A DNA stretch of 64,000 nt from Ceratothoa steindachneri (lineage: Eukaryota > Arthropoda > Malacostraca > Isopoda > Cymothoidae). The DNA lies in the NCBI GenBank assembly GCA_963969495.1, contig OZ018330.1, positions 70,719,637-70,783,636 of the forward strand, given 5' to 3'. Under the pieces are notes generated by a model. That model saw only the letters and a list, made by a program, of their open reading frames with translations, did not search any database and was not told the DNA's origin. Made by a program: the position numbers and the translations under genes. Positions 57,401 through 64,000 of the stretch are shown in pieces (positions within the stretch are counted from its first letter, which is position 1; each line of letters starts with the position of its first letter).

Positions 57401-60400
57401 TTATTGTCGATCACCAAAACCCCAACCCCCACCTCATAAAACCATCCAAAGGATGTAGTCAATTATAATATAATACTAAAGCACCAAACAATGAATACAA
57501 AGGATGTTTTTAATCCATAAATAGAACTAAAAGTGTATACAAAATACATTATGCCAAAAAGTCCTTGTCAGTTCATATCTAAACTGTCAATAAAGTAGTC
57601 CAACTTGCAGATTTAAACTTACCAAATGTCGCACTGTTAACCACCTCATTGGGAAAACTATTAAAAAAATTTTTACCACCTTTTGACTATTTTATTTTTC
57701 GAATATCGAACTGAGACTGCAACGACGTCAGTTTTCTATCATGACCTATTGTCCTTTTATCATCAGATAACTAAAAATAAATCTAGCAAGGTGTCAATCA
57801 TATTCAAATCTTGAAAGAGTTAGGGAGCCAAAGCATAAGCACACCATTTTAGATGAGCTCTTACATAAAAATCATATAATTTCTAAATAAAATTTTATTT
57901 TATATGATACATTTATCTTTGTAACACCTAGAGTTTTGTTAGCTTTGTATCTGGCTTCAAGACACTTTTCTTCATAAACTTCCTTTAATTAGCTACCATT
58001 CAGTTCATACAAAAACATAATCCCTGTATATGCATTACCTTACATTTGCCTTCATTAAATTAGTAGTCCATTCTATACTTGACACTGAGGACTCAATTTT
58101 AGTATCGTCAGCAAACTTCCAAACTCTATTGTGCAATTGTTTTGAGATCATGACCATAAAATATAAACAACATTGGACCTAGGATTGATCCCTGCGGTAC
58201 ACCACTAATTATCGGCTCTCCCTAGACTTATGACCATCTAAAATCACGCTATTTTTTAGTACTTATACAATCACAAATCCAACTAGGAAGACACAGAAAT
58301 TCTCATTTCCTTTAGCTTGTTAATTAATTTTCTGTGAGGCCTTCTGTCGAAGGTTTTGCTAAAACCCAGGTAAATATGAAAACTGTTAGAACTTTCTCTA
58401 TCAAACTGTTGCTCTCTAAAAATCCAATATCCTATTCTTGTTCAATTTCAGCAAAATCTTACAAACAATAGAGGTAAGGCTACCTTTTTCAAAAATGGGA
58501 TACACACAAAAGCCCATTTTCAATCTTCTGGTATTTGGCAGTATGAAACTGGACTATTAAAAATTACGCATGAAGCATTCTGGCATATATATTTCAGGTC
58601 CTGCTCTTTTATTAGGTTTCATGTCATTGATAACATTTTTAATTTTCTACATATCAAAAGTGATCCTTTCTCCCATTATCTCACGTCTAATCTCAAACCC
58701 CCCCTCATACGAGCTAGATTGATCTCCAACAAAGGTAGAGCTGAATCGGTCATATAGAACTCGAACCATTCCCACATCTCTATCAATTATTCTACCATCA
58801 AACTCAAATTGGCCTCTTTTGTCCTTCTTTCTATTCAACCGCGGGCAAGAGTTTTCAGATAGCTGAAACTTTTCTTATTCCTAGAGTATGTCTATGGATA
58901 TGTTGGTGTAAGTTTTTTTGCATGTGTCTAATACATCTGGGAAGCATCATAAAAGTACAAGCTTGCTTATAACTTGTTTAGTAATATCTAAAATGGCTAT
59001 GCTATTGAAATGTATGAAATCTTGATATCAGCAATAGGTATGTTATAGTCAAAATATCTTCATATTAAACATCCTATATATTGATTAATACGAAATTCCA
59101 TGTCTACGAGGTCCGATAATGATAATGGTGAAAATAAGCAAATATACTGTGGAGGAAAGAGGTCTGATAGGCAGGGTCAACAAGGAGAGTGTTAGCTGTC
59201 GACATATCGCCCGGAGGGTCTGCGAATCCCCCCCACTGTTGCAGAAGTGTTGAAGAGGCTACGAAAAAATAGGAACATCCAAAAGTGACCTAGTTCTGGG
59301 TCAGTACACAACGTGATGACAGATCTCTGCGTCATATGAGCTTTCGGGATCGTAAGGACATCGCAGTCCAACTGCAACATGAATAGACACAGGGCAGTTC
59401 AGTTAATGCATCCGCCAGAACCCGGTGATCAACTTTCAACAGAAGCGATGTCGAATGGCTTGGGCACGTGCTCACCGCAACTGGACCATGCATCAGTGGG
59501 AACGTCTCTTATGGTCCGACGAGTTCAAGTTCTAGTTGTTCTCGAGCCCAGGTAAAGTGAGAATCCGTTGGAGGCCAGGAGAACATTTGAATCGAGAGTG
59601 AATAGTGCCAAAAGTATGTATGGTTGCCGGCCTGTAATGGTATGGGGTTGCATGTCTACTTCAGGGGTGGGTCGTCTCACAGTTTGCAGTGCAACGATGA
59701 ATTCAGAGAAGTACCAACCTGTCCTGAGAGATACATCTCCCTCCTCAGCAAGATACATCAGCAGAAATGCCCGAGTGTAATTGTTACTTGTCTGCGTCCA
59801 CCATGCAGTGGTTCAGAGACAGAAATATTAGTGTGATGGGCTAATCACCTCAGTCTTCGGATATGAATCCAGTAGGAAACCTTGGGCAGGACCTGAAAGA
59901 GGCCGTAAAACGTCGTCAGTCAACCTCGAATGAGCAACTGAAGATAGTCTTCACCGAGGAATAGGTCAACATCACATCTCTAAGGTGTATAAATTTCGTG
60001 GAAAACATGATTCGAAAAATAAATGCTCTCATCGCTGCGAAGGGACTCTCGACATGCAACTGAGTTTCCCCTATCAGATGGTTTTGCTGTAACTTTCATC
60101 TGCTTATCTGTTATATGTTGGTTATATTACATTTTTTAGCAAATTTTCTATTTGTTAATTCTTGTTGATTGCTTGGGGTATATATTACTTATTGCTATTT
60201 ATTCATTATTGTTTCACTCTTACGAGAGGCGGTCAATAAGTTTTCCAATTCAAATATAAGGAAACGAGATATGAGGAAAAGTGTTTTATTATTTTTCAAT
60301 ATAACTACCCTCGACTTCAATGCACTTGCGCCACTTGAGGCTTCGAATTCCCGACAACCAGAAATCTCCCGACTGCTGTTCAATCCACTCCTGGACGGAG

Positions 60401-63400
60401 AGCTGGACATCTTCATCGTCCCCAAACCGGCGTCCATGCAGTGCAGCCTTGAGCTGGCGGAATAGAAAGTAGTCGCTAGGGACCAGATCTGGACTGTAAG
60501 GGGGATGGTTGAGCTCCTCGAATCCGCACTCGCGCAGGGCAGCTTGTGCAACTCTGGCCTTGTGGACTTTGACGATGTTGAAGTCGATCATGGAGCGTGA
60601 GCTTTCTAGGGACCCAATGGGCAGTGACCTTGGTCATGGCCAAATTGTCGTGGATGATGTTGATAACACTTCCATGGGATATTCCAAGTTCTCGCTCGAT
60701 TTCTTCGTCGATTTTCCACGATCATCCTCTCCACACGGCCACATTGTCCTCGTTGGTCACGTCTGACGGGCGTCCTGGACGGGGGTCATCTTCAAAGGAC
60801 TCACGACCATGGCGGAACTCCCTACTCCAGTGAGCAATGGTTGCATAGGAAGGGGCGGTGTCGGTGTACACTGCAACCATGCGTTCATGGATCTCTTTTG
60901 CATTCTTGCCTTCCTTGGTCAAAAATTTGATCACTGTGCGGTGCTCAACCATCTCCATTGTTGAAAAATTTGTGACTGATGATCTGCGATCAGCTGCTGC
61001 TTCTTAAATAGACGAGGCAGGAGCGTGCGGCTGCAGGTTCTGACTTGTCATAACTTGTCCTAACACCCCCACAAACAGCCAACTCCCTTCTTCTGTTTTG
61101 CCCGACCGATTCGCAAAACTTATTGACCGCCTCTCGTATATTCACATTGATATGCACACAAAAACTTTACGACCCTGCACATATCAAATTTCATAAACTT
61201 ATGGAATGTCCAAAAACCTTTTGCCGTGGCAGTATTTGTAAAAAGTAAAAAAAACTTTTCAGATTCTTATTACAATTTCTGGCTAAATTGATTTCTACTC
61301 TTTACTTGTTGGTTATAATTAATCTATTCAGATCATCTCTGATGATTATATAATCTCTCAGAAGAACTTCACTATTTCTATTTATGCAGTCCTCTTGACC
61401 CAATTTTTATTTCTAATTTTATTATTCCACCACGTGGGTTTTCTTTGCTTCGAATTTCTAATTTCTTTGAGAGAGATACTCGTACAATCTCCTTGAGTAG
61501 TTTCTAAAATAACTTTAAACTCCTCCCACATCTCAGATTCTGCCAAAATATTCTGTAAAAATAGTTCTTGAAGGAAATTGTGATCTAAGGGCACCATGTT
61601 ATTTCGTTTCATCCATGTTCAAATAATCGGATTAGCAAATATAATAAACTTTAAATTCAAGAGGCCTTGTCTCTCTGACTGACGATCTAAATTTGCTTTT
61701 TCATGTACTTTCGTTTCGAATAGCATAGCAAACCTCTTAATCGGGAAGTTATGATGAATCCGTTCAGAACAGTGTTCTTTCGTTCTCGGAATTTCACCTA
61801 GCTTACATCACTGGAACGTCACACTATTAGGTGAATTTGCTACGTGCATTGTAGACCTTAGTCAGTGTATGTCCAATGTAACCGGGACACATACGAATGA
61901 AATATAAGCCACCTGGCGGGCGATTAAAAGATCACCGCCGACGTCCGGTCGCTCTAAAAATCACGTCGCAGGGTTTCTCGCCACGTATTTATGGAACAAG
62001 AAACATCACCGGAATTAATTCCCAGACTTGATCGACGCAATTGCCGAAACATATTAGGTATGTGGTGATAGAGTGTTTTTAAACAGCTGTTTTATTCGTT
62101 TAGTCTCATGTTATTTCTTTCTGCAACTTCACCTGGTTTACGTTACTCAGTGGCTAGGTTAGATTAGGTCACTTTAGTTTAGACCAGGGGCGCGCCACCT
62201 TTTCCGAGTGAGGGCTAGATGAGACTTTTGGGAGCAGGCCGCGTGCCGGAGTGACAAACGAAATCCCCAAAGTCGCCATATATATATTTACTAGAATACA
62301 AAATATTTTGGTCTCTATGAAATATTTCGTATCTGTGAGGGAAATGCATTTTTGTCACGTTTTTTACTCATTTTCACTGCCAGACGTAAGACCCATTGCC
62401 CTTCCCCTCTACGTGTTTACTGAGACAGATGCTGTTTGGCAGAATTTATTTATTTTTTTATGGCTGGGGTTTCGCAGGCCGGATTGAAATACTAATGCCG
62501 AGCAAGGTGGCGCGTCAGACCCTAGGCTTTCGCGGATCGGAGGTTGCCCGCCCCTGGCTTAGACGATAGGTTAGGTCATAAGAAAAATCATAAACCAGCA
62601 TATACGTACTGGACTACTTAGCGTCTTCGTATCAAATTTTAAAGCAACTGAGACTTGATTGGAATTATAAATTAGTGATTAGGCTATTTGGATCAATAGG
62701 CTCGATTAGCTTAGTAAAAGCTGTATATTTCCTGACGCATATCATCATGTTTCTTACAGTTTGGCACTAGGCGTCTGCTTCGAGTGACGTTATTAGAAAG
62801 CTTACGTTTTTAGCGAGAAAGTCGAGAACATGATGTGGTGCCTTGGTCAGCACATTCTCGGAAAGCATGACGTAATTTAAGATTACCCACAAAATCCAAG
62901 CTTTTAATCATGTGATGAAAAAATGACGACTGTTAAACTGTCCGAAACAAGATAACGCATGGCAAAACTGCCATGACTAAGCTATTCGAGACCCTTCCCC
63001 CCTCATTCCCTCTTATCCTGCTTTGCCTAACTTGGACCAAATTTTCTACTTTCCTTCTTCATCGAGGTAAGGAGTCATAAATACACTGTCCCTAATTCCT
63101 CATTTGAAAATGAAGAAGGTTTACTTGTCAATTCAAATCTTCATTTATCTTGCGCGGGAGTTTCTCTTTCCGTGTTTAGCTTTGTTTGTTTCACATTTCT
63201 CCCCTTACCTATGTACCGATTCCCCTTATGTTTCCACTAGTTAAAAACTAATCGCCTGTCTTTGCTCAATTTGGTGGGAACACTTACTCTGCCACAGCTT
63301 CAGCCCAACGCACTTTCTCGGAGGACAGCCCCCCGACCAGTCGATTTGCGAGTTGGATAGTGACAGCTGTCGCATCTGCTTCTTCCTGGCACTTCATCTT

Positions 63401-63457
63401 TTCCGTCGTCGCCTTTTCATATTGGGCGCGCAGCTGCGCCAGCTGTTCTTCCAAGCT
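51232..63457 (-). CDS. Axonemal dynein heavy chain (DNAH9/11/17 type), partial, eight exons
   Basis: Eight minus-strand exons (63457-63288, 57223-57085, 55759-55595, 55069-54876, 54428-54224, 53288-53124, 52563-52423, 51402-51232) all have AG acceptors and GT donors and join in phase into 450 codons without a stop. The protein covers the returning stalk helix, AAA5 and the AAA6 region of an axonemal dynein heavy chain, the ATP-driven motor that slides microtubules in cilia and sperm tails. Diagnostic blocks include [49 protein letters not shown] and [19 protein letters not shown]. These fit the outer-arm beta-type chains (DNAH9, DNAH11, DNAH17) better than DNAH5/8. The earlier exons (tail, AAA1-4) lie beyond 64000 and the C-terminal exons were not found. 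It is the only host gene supported here. Confidence 0.93.
51403..52422. other. Dynein intron
   Basis: About 1.0 kb. No recognised element. TATATAAAAGAGGAAG with a repeated TTTG word near 51977 resembles a repeat end but was not assigned. Confidence 0.7.
52423..52563 (-). CDS. Dynein exon: AAA6 entry
   Basis: 141 bp, phase 0. Reads [47 protein letters not shown]. The acceptor is GGCCTTCCAG and the donor is GTCAGT. It contains the conserved [21 protein letters not shown] block. Confidence 0.95.
53124..53288 (-). CDS. Dynein exon: AAA5-AAA6 linker helices
   Basis: 165 bp, phase 0. Reads [55 protein letters not shown]. The acceptor is TTTTTCCAG and the donor is [27 protein letters not shown] favours the DNAH9/11/17 group. 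Confidence 0.95.
53289..54223. other. Dynein intron
   Basis: About 0.9 kb with an (AAT)n run at about 53515-53545. No element recognised. Confidence 0.7.
54224..54428 (-). CDS. Dynein exon: AAA5 C-terminal part
   Basis: 205 bp. The first G completes the Arg codon, then [68 protein letters not shown]. The acceptor is TTTCTTTCAG and the donor is GTAACC. The [19 protein letters not shown] block is among the most conserved of the family. Confidence 0.95.
54876..55069 (-). CDS. Dynein exon: AAA5
   Basis: 194 bp. Reads [20 protein letters not shown], then [20 protein letters not shown] and NLIKKG, ending with CG of a split Arg codon. The acceptor is CTGTTCTCAG and the donor is GTAAGAG. It contains the conserved [10 protein letters not shown] block. 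Confidence 0.95.
55595..55759 (-). CDS. Dynein exon: AAA5
   Basis: 165 bp, phase 0 at both ends. Reads [55 protein letters not shown]. The acceptor is GTCTCTCAG and the donor is [22 protein letters not shown] is a hallmark of axonemal beta-type heavy chains. Confidence 0.95.
55760..57084. other. Dynein intron
   Basis: About 1.3 kb, AT-rich. Short open frames without familiar motifs; no element recognised. Confidence 0.7.
57085..57223 (-). CDS. Dynein exon: AAA5 start
   Basis: 139 bp. Reads [46 protein letters not shown]. The acceptor is GTTTGGCAG and the donor is GTAAGT. Relatives have GDVLLxxAFxSYLGxFT at this place. The preceding intron is about 6.06 kb and full of mobile DNA. Confidence 0.93.
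57860..58860 (-). pseudogene. Old CR1-like reverse transcriptase relic in dynein intron
   Basis: On the minus strand, 58640-58830 carries a frame resembling the ORF2 linker before the reverse transcriptase. Near 58200-58150 [15 protein letters not shown] is readable, and a degenerate FADDT-like SLEVC.RY.N block lies near 58125. At about 58050 a [15 protein letters not shown] remnant can be read. Many stops and indels make it clearly older than the three CR1 families to the left. It lies in the same direction as the gene. Confidence 0.65.
59110..60065 (+). pseudogene. Tc1 transposase relic in dynein intron
   Basis: Frames read [20 protein letters not shown] (N-terminal HTH), [27 protein letters not shown] (first Asp), [33 protein letters not shown] and [13 protein letters not shown]. 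Later come a [24 protein letters not shown] block and [13 protein letters not shown] near 60010-60050. The order is that of Tc1 transposases (DD34E). The middle Asp (FQQDNDPKHT) is lost in a frameshifted stretch near 59760, and many stops are present. No convincing inverted ends were found. Confidence 0.8.
60289..60600 (-). pseudogene. mariner transposase C-terminal part, copy 2
   Basis: Reads [20 protein letters not shown] and [20 protein letters not shown]. The third catalytic Asp (SPDLVPSD) is present. Codons before VHKARV belong to a different frame created by the internal deletion. Confidence 0.9.
60600..60958 (-). pseudogene. mariner transposase N-terminal part, copy 2
   Basis: Starts at 60958 with [20 protein letters not shown], then [20 protein letters not shown] and [18 protein letters not shown] frameshift near 60725 is followed by [19 protein letters not shown] and [19 protein letters not shown] up to the deletion. 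Copy 1 lacks a short piece here that copy 2 retains. Confidence 0.9.
61139..62176. other. Dynein intron, unassigned part
   Basis: No element recognised. The minus open frame 61612-61382 (76 codons) contains [16 protein letters not shown], reminiscent of the KPWWNxEI word that follows LINE endonucleases, so it may be a tiny LINE relic. Confidence 0.35.
62185..62556. mobile_element. hAT-type MITE with 8-bp target duplication
   Basis: It begins CAGGGGCGCGCCACC and ends with the complement of CAGGGGCGGGCAACC. The flanking octamers GTTTAGAC (62177-62184) and GCTTAGAC (62557-62564) agree in 7 of 8 bases. The element is 372 bp, has no coding capacity and contains a GTGCCG-rich left and GTGGCGCG right subterminal region. 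A CAGGGG-type end plus 8-bp duplication is typical for hAT. Confidence 0.85.
62565..63287. other. Dynein intron, left of first exon
   Basis: No recognised element. Confidence 0.6.
63288..63457 (-). CDS. Dynein exon: stalk return helix
   Basis: 170 bp. Reads [56 protein letters not shown]. The acceptor is TGGGACAG before 63457 and the donor is GTAAGTG. It ends with two bases (GA) of a split codon completed by the next exon (A gives Glu). The heptad pattern fits the second half of the stalk coiled coil that carries the microtubule-binding tip. Confidence 0.93.
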
Positions 63458-64000
63458 CTGTCCCAGTTACGGCCGAGAAAAACGAAAGAGCGGTAATTTT
63501 CCCCAGAGGATTTTAAGTTTTATTAAAGAGAGGGGAAGTGGAATTTGCGAGATCGGTCAAGAACAAATTCGGTCAACGGAGAAAGAAAGAAAGGAGATCA
63601 GGAAGACGAAGTAAAACAAATGATTAGAAAGCACTGCTGACACGAAAACCGAAAACGAGACGATAATTTTTTCCAAGATTAACATAATCATCTTTCAATG
63701 CCGGATTCAAAATTTTAAAAAAATAAAGAGAACCTCAATGAGAACATCTCCCGTAGAAGGTTTGTAGAGAAAAGTGAAATGTGTGGGAGATAAATATCCG
63801 CAGCCGGACTGCTGGAAATGGAATCTGGCGTGTCTTCTGCAGTTGATACCACTTTGCAGGCAAGTTCATAAATCGAGCCCGAATATGCAGAAATAAGAAC
63901 TAATACCTGACTGAGGATGTATGCACATAGGGAGGTGGCAAGGAATAAAACGAAAGATTATTTTATCGGATGTGAAGAAGAAATTCCAAGAGATGTTTCT
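63458..64000. other. Dynein intron upstream of the first visible exon
   Basis: No coding exon was recognised to the window end. The preceding exon of the gene should lie beyond 64000. Confidence 0.6.

Larger units (their letters stand above)
60223..61136 (-). mobile_element. mariner deletion derivative, copy 2, with TA duplication
   Basis: Ends are CGAGAGGCGGTCAATAAGTT at 60223 and its complement ending at 61136, flanked by TA at 60221-60222 and 61137-61138. Length is 914 bp. Copy 1 (15157-16064) shares the same ends, orientation of coding parts and internal deletion. It lies in the dynein intron in the same direction as the gene. Confidence 0.94.

Overview
This window looks like a transposon-rich stretch of an invertebrate animal genome. 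An arthropod is my best guess, but that is inference. The evidence is spliced GT-AG exons of an axonemal dynein heavy chain, AT-rich DNA with long (TA)n arrays, and a mix of Penelope, CR1, Gypsy, piggyBac, mariner, Tc1, hAT and PIF/Harbinger elements. Nothing bacterial is present: no operons, CRISPR arrays or convincing RNA genes.

The only host gene I can support lies on the minus strand from 63457 down to 51232. Eight exons join phase-perfectly into 450 codons without a stop. They encode the end of the stalk, AAA5 and the AAA6 region of an outer-arm dynein heavy chain of the DNAH9/11/17 type. Upstream exons lie beyond 64000. I found no further exon between 1 and 51231, so the left 51 kb may be a giant intron or may lie outside the gene. 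The 6.1-kb intron between the first two exons carries a CR1 relic, a Tc1 relic, a deleted mariner and a short hAT MITE with its target duplication.

The left 51 kb is mostly layered mobile DNA. Positions 1-878 hold a Harbinger fragment. It abuts a Penelope-like element (minus strand, 879-3540) that was split by a 5'-truncated CR1 (1434-2741). A second Penelope copy on the opposite strand (about 4868-6030) keeps an open GIY-YIG endonuclease frame. Positions 6401-9207 are a degenerate DNA element with about 140-bp imperfect terminal inverted repeats, of a superfamily I cannot assign. Then come a 50-bp-arm palindrome between (TA)n arrays, a 127-bp satellite-like repeat, a broken copy of a recurrent orphan ORF family (11710-13350) and a mariner deletion derivative (15157-16064). 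A CR1 remnant (17990-18595) and a near full-length CR1 (about 23400 down to 18803) follow. After relics of Penelope, a Tc1/mariner-superfamily transposase and a Jockey-like reverse transcriptase, 29539-40845 is a nested stack. It is a hAT element with an 8-bp target duplication, split by a second CR1 lineage, which was itself hit by an antisense fragment of a third CR1, inside which a full-length copy of that third CR1 sits. A complete-ended piggyBac (42309-45375) and Gypsy pol debris (46965-48010) complete the region.

Almost every element is inactivated by stops, frameshifts or deletions. The most nearly intact is the third CR1 (34856-39097): its ORF1 is complete, and its ORF2 is broken only by a few stops and one frameshift. 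All family assignments come from reading translations by eye; no database search was possible.
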